Below the pieces are notes generated by a model that had not been told where the DNA came from, did no database searches, and was given only the letters and a program-made list of their open reading frames with translations. Positions 32,282 to 39,761 of a DNA stretch of 45,482 nt are shown one piece after another. Both the position numbers and the translations under genes were made by a program. The first letter of the stretch is position 1, and each line of letters opens with the position of its first letter. The stretch covers positions 1-45,482 of the forward strand of contig JASHPZ010000020.1 of the NCBI GenBank assembly GCA_030037815.1. The letters are read 5' to 3'. This DNA is from Thermoplasmata archaeon. Its GTDB lineage: Archaea; Thermoplasmatota; Thermoplasmata; Lutacidiplasmatales; UBA184.

Positions 32282-32307
32282 AATATACTTAACCATTTGG
32301 TTTACTA
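32282..32307. promoter_or_regulatory. Divergent ArsR/SRPBCC control region with AACC-ATTT-GGTT palindrome
   Basis: Two TATA-like elements, AATATACT (32282-32289) for the leftward gene and GTTTACTA (32300-32307, 24 nt from the ArsR ATG), flank an inverted repeat AACC-ATTT-GGTT at 32291-32302. The palindrome overlaps the rightward TATA box, as expected for an autorepressed ArsR promoter. Confidence 0.55.
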
Positions 32308-32326
32308 GGGCGTCTCGGAGTCGTCC

Positions 32327-32704
32327 ATGCGTCCGCCAGAGCGTCCGTCCGAGGAGGAGGCAGAGCTCGACCGCCTGTTCTCCGCGCTGTCGGACCCCAC
32401 CCGGCGGGCGATCCTGCGTCGTCTCGCGGTGCGGTCGGCGTCGGTGACCGAGCTCGCGGCGCCGTTTCGGATGACGTTACCGGCGGTGTCGAAACACCTG
32501 AAGGTCCTCGAGGAGGCTCACCTGCTCTCGCGTGCGGTCCGGGGACGGGTGCACAGTCTCTCCCTCTCGGGGGAACCCCTCCGCGCGGTCGAGACGTGGC
32601 TCGACCCGTTCCGTGTCTACTGGGAGACCGAGCTCACTCGACTCCGGGCCGACCTCGAACGCCATCCGCCGAAGCCTCCCGCTCGCCGGACCCGTCCAGC
32701 GTGA
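32327..32704 (+). CDS. ArsR-family winged-helix repressor
   Basis: The 125-residue protein has the ArsR signature ALSDPTRRAILRRLAVRSASVTELAAPFRMTLPAVSKHLKVLEEAHLL (first part at 20-33) and a C-terminal helix with YWETELTRLRADLE. It lacks the CxC motif of metal-sensing ArsR proteins, which fits the non-metal subfamily found beside SRPBCC genes. The DNA-binding helix TLPAVSKHLKVLEE probably reads the palindrome at 32291-32302, repressing both divergent genes. The tail is Pro/Arg-rich. Its end overlaps the convergent DUF71 gene by 71 bp. Confidence 0.9.
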   Translation: MRPPERPSEEEAELDRLFSALSDPTRRAILRRLAVRSASVTELAAPFRMTLPAVSKHLKVLEEAHLLSRAVRGRVHSLSLSGEPLRAVETWLDPFRVYWETELTRLRADLERHPPKPPARRTRPA

Positions 32705-33446
32705 AGTCGGCGAACACGAACCCGTCCCGCTCGACGACGGGACCGGGTCGGACGCGGACCGGCCACCGGAACATCGGCCCGTCGGTCACGCACGTGTGGA
32801 ACTCGCCGTTCTCCCCGCACGGGTCCACCCCCGGCGGAAGCGCGTCCAGGAGTTCCCGGTCGAACGTCCGGCCCGCGAACGACCGGGACAGCCGGCGCGG
32901 GTCGAGGCAGACGATGCGCGTCTCGAGCCCGGCCGCGATCATCGATTCCGCCAGCGCGCGGGTCGGTCGGCCCCACAGCGGAAACAGGGGGACGATCCCG
33001 GTGCCGGCCAGGCGCGACTCGCGGTAGGCCCGGACCTCGTCGAGGAACAGGTCCCCGAACGCGAGGGCGGACACTCCCTCGGAAACGAGCTCGCGCACGA
33101 CCTGGCCCATCGCGCGCTCGTACTCGGCGTTCGAGCAGTTCGCGGGGATCTCGACCCGACGCACCGGCAGACCGACCGCGCGGGCCTGTGCATCCAGGAG
33201 GTCGGTCCGCACCCCGTGCATCGACACGCGGTCGAAATCGCGCGTGACCGTCGTGAGGAGCCCCGCCACTTCGTACCCTCCGGACCGTCGCAACTCCTCG
33301 AGGGCGAACGCCGCGTCCTTGCCGCTGCTCCACGCCACATAGGCACGGGGTCGACGGCCGGCTTTGGGCGCGGGCGGGGCGTCACTCGAGGGCGGCACCA
33401 CGGGCCGCGACCCTCCTCCGTCCGCATGAGCTCTCGCCCGAGACAT
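32634..33446 (-). CDS. DUF71/diphthine-ammonia-ligase-like ATP pyrophosphatase
   Basis: The 270-residue protein has an N-HSP/PP-loop ATP-binding motif AWSSGKDAAFALE (38-50) and GDLFLDEVRAYRE (131-143). It also has the family hallmark DPCGENGEFHT (208-218), as in archaeal DUF71 and eukaryotic Dph6 proteins, which activate a carboxylate or amide with ATP. In diphthamide synthesis it would amidate diphthine on elongation factor 2. An N-terminal extension of about 30 residues is disordered. The ATG at 33446 is chosen because a TTG at 33503 lies upstream of the predicted transcription start from GATTAAAC (33508-33515). It overlaps the end of the ArsR gene. Confidence 0.85.
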   Translation of the reverse strand: MSRARAHADGGGSRPVVPPSSDAPPAPKAGRRPRAYVAWSSGKDAAFALEELRRSGGYEVAGLLTTVTRDFDRVSMHGVRTDLLDAQARAVGLPVRRVEIPANCSNAEYERAMGQVVRELVSEGVSALAFGDLFLDEVRAYRESRLAGTGIVPLFPLWGRPTRALAESMIAAGLETRIVCLDPRRLSRSFAGRTFDRELLDALPPGVDPCGENGEFHTCVTDGPMFRWPVRVRPGPVVERDGFVFADFTLDGSGEREASADGVRGRPGVE

Positions 33447-33507
33447 TCGCCGACCAGTAGGCGCAGGAACCGCCGTGGCCAGAGGGATTGGTGCAGTTGG
33501 CAATCGG

Positions 33508-33514
33508 GTTTAAT
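33508..33514 (+). promoter_or_regulatory. TATA-like element for the 43-residue ORF (and possibly the DUF71 gene)
   Basis: GTTTAAT is centred 26 nt before the ATG at 33537. On the other strand GATTAAAC is about 65 nt from the DUF71 start. Confidence 0.45.
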
Positions 33515-33536
33515 CGCCCCGGGGTGCCCTCTCCCG

Positions 33537-33668
33537 ATGCCGGACCCGATCCCCTCCGCTCCTCCCGAGTCCCGCGCGCGAGAAGTCCGCGACCCCGAGC
33601 CGGGCGAGGAAGCCGAGTCCGACGGAGTCGAACCCTCCTCCCGGGATTGGTGCGACGTGGACCGCTGA
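33537..33668 (+). CDS. Possible 43-residue acidic protein
   Basis: A 43-codon frame, rich in Pro, Glu, Asp and Ser, follows the TATA-like GTTTAAT at a leaderless distance of 26 nt. It is in an otherwise empty gap between the DUF71 and GNAT genes. It has no recognisable motif and one Cys near the C-terminus (DWCDVDR). A noncoding RNA or a chance frame are alternatives. Confidence 0.35.
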   Translation: MPDPIPSAPPESRAREVRDPEPGEEAESDGVEPSSRDWCDVDR

Positions 33669-33726
33669 GGTCGGGCCCCTCCGACCGGCCCCGCTCGCTT
33701 GATGCGGGGCCGACCTTCCCGCGAGC

Positions 33727-34524
33727 GTGGAGCCGGTGGACGTGGCGACCGCGTCCGCGTTCGCGGACTCGTTAGAGGAAGACCCGACCTCCTGCACCGC
33801 ACAGAGCGCGCTCCGCCGGCGCCTCGGCGCGCTCTATCTTCGGGGGCGTGCGCCCGCACCGGAAGCCGCGGTGCTGGTACTGCCGTGGGTCCCGAGCGAA
33901 CCGGTCGCTTGGGGGTCGGACCCGATCGCGATCTGGGAGCTGCTTGCCGAGATCCGAGGCTGGACCTGCGTGAACGTCGCCACGACGTTGGCCCCGCGCC
34001 TCGCCGAGGTGCTCGCCGCCCGCCTGGGCGCGTCGACGCGCCTCTACGCGGACCTCTACTACACGCTCGAAGGGCCCGTCTCGCCGTTCGAGCACCCGTG
34101 GGTGCGCCGGTTGACCGGCGCGGACCTGTCGCTGGTCGAAGACGCTCCGCGCGAGATTCGACCCGTCGGGTTCGACTCCGTGCTGGCGGCGCTCGAGGGC
34201 GGAGTCGCCGGCGGCGCCGTGACCGGCGGGCGGCTCGTCGCGTCGATCTCGCTCTCGGGGGCGACCGAGACGTTCGGGGAGATCGGGGGGGCGACCCTTC
34301 CCGACTGGCGCGGGGCGGGGCTCGCGACCGCCGCGGCGTCGCTGGTCGCCCGGGAGCTGCGGGCGCGAGGCCTCGTGCCCGTGTGGAGCACGGGCGAGGA
34401 GAACCGAGCCTCCCAGAAGGTGGCCGAGAAGGTCGGGTTCCGTCCGTGGGGCCGGGCGGCCTACGTCGTGGTCGATCGCCTGCGGGACCCCGGCGGCTTC
34501 CAACCGACCGCGCCGAAGGGTTGA
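33727..34524 (+). CDS. GNAT-family N-acetyltransferase
   Basis: The 265-residue protein has an unusual N-terminal half (AVLVLPWVPSEPVAWGSDP; TRLYADLYYTLEGPV) and a C-terminal FR47-like GNAT core with the acetyl-CoA loop DWRGAGLATAAASLVARELR (residues 197-216). The core ends in NRASQKVAEKVGFRPWG. This matches acetyltransferases that act on small molecules or tRNA-linked substrates, but the acceptor is unknown. The start is a GTG at 33727 with a weak CTTGATG about 26 nt upstream. Its stop overlaps the promoter of the next VOC gene. Confidence 0.85.
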   Translation: MEPVDVATASAFADSLEEDPTSCTAQSALRRRLGALYLRGRAPAPEAAVLVLPWVPSEPVAWGSDPIAIWELLAEIRGWTCVNVATTLAPRLAEVLAARLGASTRLYADLYYTLEGPVSPFEHPWVRRLTGADLSLVEDAPREIRPVGFDSVLAALEGGVAGGAVTGGRLVASISLSGATETFGEIGGATLPDWRGAGLATAAASLVARELRARGLVPVWSTGEENRASQKVAEKVGFRPWGRAAYVVVDRLRDPGGFQPTAPKG

Positions 34525-34530
34525 GTATCC
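34523..34530 (+). promoter_or_regulatory. TATA-like box of the VOC gene at 34555
   Basis: GAGTATCC is centred about 28 nt before the ATG at 34555 and overlaps the TGA of the GNAT gene, so promoter and upstream stop share bases. Confidence 0.4.
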
Positions 34531-34554
34531 ACCGCGCCTCCCGTCCCCGTTGCC

Positions 34555-35001
34555 ATGCGGTTCGAGGTCGCGGGGCTCCGGGTCCAGAACCTCGAGCGGT
34601 CGCTCCGGTTCTACACCGGAGCTCTCGGACTGAAGGTGCGCGCCCGCGGAGACACGCGGGCATGGGGAGGCGGCCTGTGGGTGCAGCTGGTCGACCCTGC
34701 GTCGCGACGCCACCTGGAACTGAATTGGTACCCTCGCACCTCGCGATTCGGCGGCCCCTACCGAGTCGGCGACGGGGTGGACCACCTCGACTTCTCCGTC
34801 GGTTCGGCTCCGCGCGCGGAGCTCGAACGGGTCTACCGACGCCTCCTCCGGGCGGGGGGCCGACCGACCGGTCTCGAACCGGCGACCACCGACGGTTGGA
34901 TGGCGAGCGTCCTCGACCCGGACGGCATCTGGATCACGATCGGACGACGCCCGACGCCGGCCGAGCGGAGGGCGATGGCGCGTTCGAAACGGCGCACCTA
35001 G
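34555..35001 (+). CDS. VOC-superfamily protein, paralogue of the 21003-21401 gene
   Basis: The 148-residue protein begins FEVAGLRVQNLERSLRFYTGALGLKV, has HLELNWYPRTSRFGGPYRVGDGVDHLDFSV and ends ASVLDPDGIWITIG. The ELNWYPRT stretch and the following RVGxxxDHxxF are closely similar to the protein at 21003-21401, so the two are paralogues. The C-terminal metal-type Glu is replaced by Thr/Ile in IWITIG, so a metal site there may be lost. The basic tail (RAMARSKRRT) is an extension. Its TAG shares a CTAG with the convergent sedolisin stop. Confidence 0.82.
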   Translation: MRFEVAGLRVQNLERSLRFYTGALGLKVRARGDTRAWGGGLWVQLVDPASRRHLELNWYPRTSRFGGPYRVGDGVDHLDFSVGSAPRAELERVYRRLLRAGGRPTGLEPATTDGWMASVLDPDGIWITIGRRPTPAERRAMARSKRRT

Positions 35002-36572
35002 CCGGAGCTCTGCAACGCCCGGAGCGCCGCGAGCAGGCCGCTCCCGTTCGGAGACCCGAGGCCCGTGCACGGGTCCCATCCGGGACCGGCGCTGTACCCT
35101 CCGTTCGAGCCGTCCGTCACGTCATGGAACGCTCCCGCGGCGCCGGCCGAGTAGAGGGCGGCGTGGACGTCTCCGACGGGGGCGCCCAACGCCTGGGCCC
35201 AGCGGGCCACGAGCGCCGCCCACATCGGCGCGACCGCGCTCGTCCCACCGAGCGCGACCGTCGCTCCGTCCACCACGATCGCGAATCCCGTCTCGGGCGC
35301 GGCGTCGCCCGCGACGTCCGGAACGCCGCGACCGGTGCCTCCGTTCGGCCCCGACGGGACGTGGGCGCCCGATTGGTAGGACGGTAGCGCGAACACCGCG
35401 CTGACGCCGCCGCCCGTGGCCCCGCCGTCGGTCGCGAGGTCGTCCCAGACGACCTCGCTCGCGATCGCCCCGGCCGAGAGCTCGAGCTTCGTCCCCCCGC
35501 AGCCGAGGACGAACGGGCTGGAAGCCGGGAAGTCGACCGCGAGCGTGCCGGTCGGCTCTCCGTCCGACGCCCCCTGGTCGCCGGACGCCGCGGTCACGGT
35601 CACCCCGACCGAGGCCGCGTCCTCGGCGGCCGAACTGAGCGCCTGCATCGCCTGGGCGGTCCACGACGGCTCGGGGCCCCCCCAACTGATCGAGACGACG
35701 TCGGGTCGGTTCGCGGTGTCGTGTACCGCGGTCGTCAAGGCGTCGAGAAATCCCTGGTCGGTGTTCGGCGCGAAGTAGACCGCGATCCGGGCGCCGGGCG
35801 CGAGCGCCCCCGCGAGCTCGAGGTCGAGGGCGACCTCCCCGTCCGGCCCGTCCGCGCTTCCCGTCGGCGCGTTCGCGGCGCCGTCGACCGAGACGTCCGT
35901 GACGGACGGGACGGCGAGGCCGAGCCCTCCGAAATACGTCGCGAGGTCCGCGGTCCGGTACCCGCCGCCGAGCTCGACCAGCCCGATGCACTGTCCCGTG
36001 CCGTCCGTTCCGGCCGGGAACTCGTAGGCCGCCGCGAGCGCGGTCGGCGTGACCGTCGCCGCCTCGGCGAGCGGGCCGCGGAACCGGCGCACGTGGGGGC
36101 GCGCTTGCGGCCGGTCGTCCAGGCCGAAGACGCCCTCCACCACGCCCGCGAGCCCGGCGGGCACGTGCACCGGCCCGACCCGCCCCCGGAACGTGCCGGA
36201 CGCGTGGGCGAACCGGCGCAGGCGAACACCGAACGCCTGCTCCAGGGTTCGGAGGGAACCGGTCAGTTCGACCGTGCGACGGGCCACGCTCTCCGCGCGC
36301 ACCTCGAGACCGGACGCGGTCGCGAACTCGCGGACCCGTGCGAGGTCGTCCTCCGAGGCACCCCACCGGCGCGCGAACGACTCCCGCTCGAGGAGTCGGA
36401 GCCGCGTCGGCGCGCGGTCTACCGGCGCCCTCCGCCGCACAAAGACGGAGACGTGTCCGGTCGCGGTCGGCAGGACCGGGCCCAAGTCCCGGGCGCCGGG
36501 CGGAACCCGGCGCTCACTGCCGGGGACGGCGACGGGAGCGCTCCCGGAGCCGCGCACCGGCCGACCTCTCAC
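34998..36572 (-). CDS. S53-family (sedolisin/kumamolisin) acid serine-carboxyl peptidase
   Basis: The 524-residue protein has a pro-kumamolisin activation domain (about 15-150) and an S53 catalytic domain. The catalytic pair is E246/D250 (GEVALDLE), the oxyanion D332 lies in ASGDQGASDG and the nucleophile S445 lies in GGTSAVAPMW. The Ca-binding end GYSAGPGWDPCTGLGSPNG follows. These enzymes are active at low pH and normally secreted after self-cleavage. No clear signal peptide is seen. The GTG at 36572 overlaps the TGA of the preceding 81-residue gene (GTGA), so the two are translationally coupled. The longer frame to 36767 overlaps that gene and is rejected. Two other acid-protease families lie nearby. 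Confidence 0.87.
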   Translation of the reverse strand: MRGRPVRGSGSAPVAVPGSERRVPPGARDLGPVLPTATGHVSVFVRRRAPVDRAPTRLRLLERESFARRWGASEDDLARVREFATASGLEVRAESVARRTVELTGSLRTLEQAFGVRLRRFAHASGTFRGRVGPVHVPAGLAGVVEGVFGLDDRPQARPHVRRFRGPLAEAATVTPTALAAAYEFPAGTDGTGQCIGLVELGGGYRTADLATYFGGLGLAVPSVTDVSVDGAANAPTGSADGPDGEVALDLELAGALAPGARIAVYFAPNTDQGFLDALTTAVHDTANRPDVVSISWGGPEPSWTAQAMQALSSAAEDAASVGVTVTAASGDQGASDGEPTGTLAVDFPASSPFVLGCGGTKLELSAGAIASEVVWDDLATDGGATGGGVSAVFALPSYQSGAHVPSGPNGGTGRGVPDVAGDAAPETGFAIVVDGATVALGGTSAVAPMWAALVARWAQALGAPVGDVHAALYSAGAAGAFHDVTDGSNGGYSAGPGWDPCTGLGSPNGSGLLAALRALQSSG

Positions 36573-36814
36573 CGAGACGCCGGCGCGGCGGCGCGCAGGA
36601 TGTCGCCGAGTTGCTCCGGCGGCAGGAGGTGACGGAGGGTCATCTCGCTCTTGGCGCCGGCCGGATGCGCGCCGGCGGCCGCCCCGTACCAGAAGCAGGT
36701 CTGCAGCGCCCGGGCGAGGGCATCCGGTCGGTCGGGGCGGCGCAGGGCTCGCGCGATGTCCCGCCATCGGTCGCGGATCTCCTCCGGCGTGCTCTCCCAG
36801 AGTTCCAGCGGCAT
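36569..36814 (-). CDS. Small helical protein coupled to the sedolisin gene
   Basis: The 81-residue product is predicted helical: LELWESTPEEIRDRWRDIARALRR, ALARALQTCFWYGAAAGAH, LRHLLPPEQLGDILRAA (first part at 3-15). I recognise no family. It follows the EamA transporter by 21 nt and has a GAGGGA ribosome binding site. Its TGA forms a GTGA overlap with the sedolisin start. The position suggests a partner or regulator of the protease, but this is only inferred from context. Confidence 0.65.
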   Translation of the reverse strand: MPLELWESTPEEIRDRWRDIARALRRPDRPDALARALQTCFWYGAAAGAHPAGAKSEMTLRHLLPPEQLGDILRAAAPASR

Positions 36815-36835
36815 CGGTCGGTCCCTCGCGACGGC

Positions 36836-37801
36836 CTAGCCGCGACGGAAGATAGGCGTTCGTCCCGCGGGGGGACCCCCCGAGTCGGCCGGCGGCGGTC
36901 GCAGAGCCGGATTCGACCGCTGGACGACGAACAGGCCCGCCGCGATCAGCCCGAGGCCCGCCAGCTCGGTCACCGTCACGGTCTCGCCGAGCAGCAGCAC
37001 GCCGAGGAGGACCGCCGCGACCGGGTTCACGTACGCCACCAGGTTCGCGCGCGACGGTCCGCCCCGGACGAGCACCCGGAAGTAGATCGTGTAGCCGACC
37101 ACCGAGGGCACCACCGCGAGGTAGAGGAGGGAACCCCAGACGGTCCAGGTCGCCGGCAGCACGGCCTGACCGGGGATCGCCACCGCGAGGACCGCGAGGA
37201 ACGCCGTGGCCGCGACGAACTCGGCCGTCAACCCCCAGCTCCCGGTCGGCTGGTCGACCCAGCGCCGGACGGCCGTCGAGCCGAGCGCCCCGAACACTCC
37301 GGCGAGCAGGACGGAGAGCGCGGCGAACGTCTGGCCCGACGCGCCGTGCACGAGGTCCGGCAGGAACAGGACCGCGACGCCCGCGAACCCGACCGCGAGC
37401 CCGCCGAGGGCGCGGCCGGGGAGGCGGTCGCGCGGGAGGAGCGGGTAGCCGAAGGCGACGCTCCAGAACGGCAGGCCCGCGATCAGGATCGAGGCGAGCC
37501 CGGCCGAGACGGCTTCCTCCCCGACGTAGAGGAAGGCCGCGTAGGCGCCGATGAACAATGTGCCGCCGAGGAGCGCCGCGCGGAGCAGGGCTCGGCGGTC
37601 GGGGAGCGGCGCCCGACGGGCGATCGAGATCGCCGCCATCAGGGCGGCGGCGAGCGCGAACCGCCCGACGCCGAACGCGAGCGGCGCGGCGCCTCCGAGC
37701 AGGCCGATCCGGATGACCGCGAAGGCGGAGCCCCAGATGACCCCGAGCAGGACGAGCCAGCCGAGGTCCTCGCCGCTCAGGCGGCTCGCGGGGGCCCTCA
37801 C
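36836..37801 (-). CDS. EamA/DMT-family transporter
   Basis: The 321-residue protein has ten membrane helices in two EamA repeats: WLVLLGVIWGSAFAVIRIGLL opens the first, and the second ends with AYVNPVAAVLLGVLLLGETVTVTELAGLGLI (first part at about 255-268). The PVxAxxLGxxxLGE pattern is diagnostic of drug/metabolite exporters such as RhaT/YdcZ-like families. Substrate is unknown; amino acids or small metabolites are plausible. The start is a GTG. It heads a three-gene set with the 81-residue protein and the sedolisin, so transport may be linked to proteolysis products. Confidence 0.87.
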   Translation of the reverse strand: MRAPASRLSGEDLGWLVLLGVIWGSAFAVIRIGLLGGAAPLAFGVGRFALAAALMAAISIARRAPLPDRRALLRAALLGGTLFIGAYAAFLYVGEEAVSAGLASILIAGLPFWSVAFGYPLLPRDRLPGRALGGLAVGFAGVAVLFLPDLVHGASGQTFAALSVLLAGVFGALGSTAVRRWVDQPTGSWGLTAEFVAATAFLAVLAVAIPGQAVLPATWTVWGSLLYLAVVPSVVGYTIYFRVLVRGGPSRANLVAYVNPVAAVLLGVLLLGETVTVTELAGLGLIAAGLFVVQRSNPALRPPPADSGGPPAGRTPIFRRG

Positions 37802-37903
37802 GGCGACCGTCCCCCGGCGCGGCGCATGCCGCGCGTGGGCTCGGCGGGATATCTCGTTGTGGGGGCGCTCACGTTACGCGGGTCGGGCGCGTGGCGGGGG
37901 TTC

Positions 37904-38449
37904 GTGCCGCCGGACGCGCCGTTCGCGATCGTCGACCTGCCGCGGGCTGCGCGAGACCGGGCGGTCCCGGTGCTCAAGGAAGGGTTCGTCGGGATCTACC
38001 GATGGCACGCGAAGCGGAAGCTGTTCGAGTCCGAGACCGTCCGCGCGGCCACGAAGTCGGGGGAGCTCCTCGGCTTCTCGATCCTCGAGCGGCTCCTCCC
38101 CGAGGTCGGGTACGTCTACTACATCGCGGTCGGCGCGCAGTCGCGCCGGCGCGGCCTGGGGGGCCGGCTCCTGGACGACGCGCTCGGACGGTTCCGCGCG
38201 GACGGGGTGGACGTCGTGTACGCGGCCGCGGAAGAGGAGAATCACCCGTCGATCGCGCTGTTCCGATCGCGAGGATTCCGCACGGTCGACCGACACGAGA
38301 CCGGGTGGCGCGAGGGCGGCTTGGGCGCGACCGGGCTCCGGACCCGGATGATGGTCGTTTCGGGGGAGGTCCTGATGGGTCTCCGGTTTCCGCGGCAGCC
38401 GGACGCGCCTACGCCGGGGTCGTCGCCGAGCGCCAGCGCGGGATCGTGA
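37904..38449 (+). CDS. GNAT-family N-acetyltransferase
   Basis: The 181-residue protein has a GNAT fold: FAIVDLPRAARDRAVPVLKEGF, GELLGFSILERLLPEVGYVYYIAV, the acetyl-CoA loop QSRRRGLGGRLLDDALG, and AEEENHPSIALFRSRGF (first part at 109-121). It resembles RimI-like acetyltransferases. The GTG at 37904 is preferred since GATATC at 37848-37853 would start transcription near 37877, after the ATG at 37826. With 37826 the protein would have 207 residues. The last 41 bp overlap the convergent membrane-protein gene. Confidence 0.8.
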   Translation: MPPDAPFAIVDLPRAARDRAVPVLKEGFVGIYRWHAKRKLFESETVRAATKSGELLGFSILERLLPEVGYVYYIAVGAQSRRRGLGGRLLDDALGRFRADGVDVVYAAAEEENHPSIALFRSRGFRTVDRHETGWREGGLGATGLRTRMMVVSGEVLMGLRFPRQPDAPTPGSSPSASAGS

Positions 38450-38924
38450 GCAGCCGGAACAGCGGCCGCGGGGTGCCCTCGCCCAGGCCCGCGATGTGGA
38501 CGTAGACGACCGCCCACGCGAACAGCGTCACGAACAGGTCGAGGAGGCGCGCCGGCACCGTGAGACCGAAGACGTCGAACCCGAGCGCCGCGAGCGCGAG
38601 GGTCGCGCCGGTGAGGCAGAACGACGCCGAGTAGACGAGGGACGGCGAGTTGGCGGGGTGCACGCCCGGACCGGGGATGGCGTCCCGCGGCTGGAGCTGC
38701 GCGAGCGCGCGCAGGATCGTGAACCCGAAGAATCCGATCGATAGAAGCAACAGGCCGACCGTGTCCATCGCGTTCCCGTACGCCTGGACGTGTCCCGCGT
38801 CCAGGCTCCAGAGCAGGAGGTAGAGGAAGGCGATGATCCCGCTCGAGAGGAGGAACCCCGTCAGCGGCAGGTCGTCGTCGGGCTTGCGGGGAACGTACTC
38901 GGTCACGCGGTCGAGGGCCGACAC
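38409..38924 (-). CDS. Small four-helix membrane protein
   Basis: The 171-residue protein has four predicted membrane helices: TGFLLSSGIIAFLYLLLWSL, MDTVGLLLLSIGFFGFTILRAL, LVYSASFCLTGATLALAAL and LLDLFVTLFAWAVVYVHIAGL. No motif is recognised. GTATCAAC (38949-38956) lies about 28 nt before the GTG at 38924, predicting a leaderless mRNA. The end overlaps the convergent GNAT gene by 41 bp. Confidence 0.7.
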   Translation of the reverse strand: MSALDRVTEYVPRKPDDDLPLTGFLLSSGIIAFLYLLLWSLDAGHVQAYGNAMDTVGLLLLSIGFFGFTILRALAQLQPRDAIPGPGVHPANSPSLVYSASFCLTGATLALAALGFDVFGLTVPARLLDLFVTLFAWAVVYVHIAGLGEGTPRPLFRLLTIPRWRSATTPA

Positions 38925-39020
38925 GCGAGGTACGACGCGAGTTCGGGCGTATCAACCTCACGGTCCGCCGGCGGGGCGCCCGTCGCGACCGCCGGGTGCC
39001 GTCGCCGACGAACCCGAGCC

Positions 39021-39028
39021 CTTTATGG
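39021..39028 (+). promoter_or_regulatory. TATA box of the ribA-like gene
   Basis: CTTTATGG is centred 26 nt before the ATG at 39051, a good leaderless spacing. Confidence 0.5.
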
Positions 39029-39050
39029 CCCGCTCCGGGTAGGACGGGGG

Positions 39051-39761
39051 ATGGGCCTCCCCCCCGCCACGGTCGACCTCCTTCTGAAGGAGAGCCAGGA
39101 CCACGACTGCCCGGACAGCCCCGAGACGTGCGTGCGGCTGGTCGCGGTCGCCGACCTGCCGACGCGATTCGGCGCCTACCAGGTGGCGGCGTTCTGGAAC
39201 AACGGCGACAAGCGGGACCACGCCGCGTTCATCCACGGGGACGTCTACGAGAAGGAGTGCGTGCCCGTCCGCCTTCACTCCGAGTGCCTCACGGGGGACG
39301 CGATCGGGTCGCTCCGATGCGACTGCCGCGACCAGCTCCTGGCGTCGCTGGAGTGGATCGGCAAGCAGGAGAACGGGATCGTGCTCTACCTGCGACAGGA
39401 GGGCCGGGGGATCGGATTCGCGAACAAGATCCGCGCCTACCAGCTCCAGGACGCCGGCTTCGACACCGTGGAGGCGAACGAGCTCCTCGGGTTCCGGCCC
39501 GACGAGCGCGACTACGGGCTCGCGGCCCACATGCTCGGGTCGCTCCACGTCCGGTCGATCGCGATCCTGACGAACAACCCCGCGAAGGTCGCCGACCTGG
39601 AGCGCCACGGCGTCACGATCGTCGACCGCATCCCGCTCGTCGTCCCGCCGAATCCCGTCAACCGCGCGTACCTCGAGACGAAGCGGTCGAAGATGGGGCA
39701 TCTCCTCGACATCGAGCAGCCCGACACCGCGGTCGAGCCGTCGCGCGAGGGCGGGAAGTAG
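39051..39761 (+). CDS. ribA: GTP cyclohydrolase II
   Basis: The 236-residue protein matches bacterial-type GTP cyclohydrolase II, which opens GTP to start riboflavin synthesis. Zinc ligands C79, C90 and C92 (SECLTGDAIGSLRCDC) have the 11/2 spacing of the E. coli enzyme. LYLRQEGRGIGFANKI binds the triphosphate, and DERDYGLAAHMLG carries the catalytic Asp and Arg. ILTNNPAKVADLERHGV and VVPPNPVNRAYLETK complete the fold. Many archaea use a different enzyme (ArfA/GCH III), so RibA here suggests a bacterial-type route or horizontal transfer. A flavin supply fits the FMN enzyme at 11832, although the genes are far apart. Confidence 0.92.
   Translation: MGLPPATVDLLLKESQDHDCPDSPETCVRLVAVADLPTRFGAYQVAAFWNNGDKRDHAAFIHGDVYEKECVPVRLHSECLTGDAIGSLRCDCRDQLLASLEWIGKQENGIVLYLRQEGRGIGFANKIRAYQLQDAGFDTVEANELLGFRPDERDYGLAAHMLGSLHVRSIAILTNNPAKVADLERHGVTIVDRIPLVVPPNPVNRAYLETKRSKMGHLLDIEQPDTAVEPSREGGK

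Noticed and set aside
33485-33660. Direct repeat GGATTGGTGC at 33485 and about 33646 as an attachment site
   Set aside because: Only ten bases match and no integrase or element lies between.
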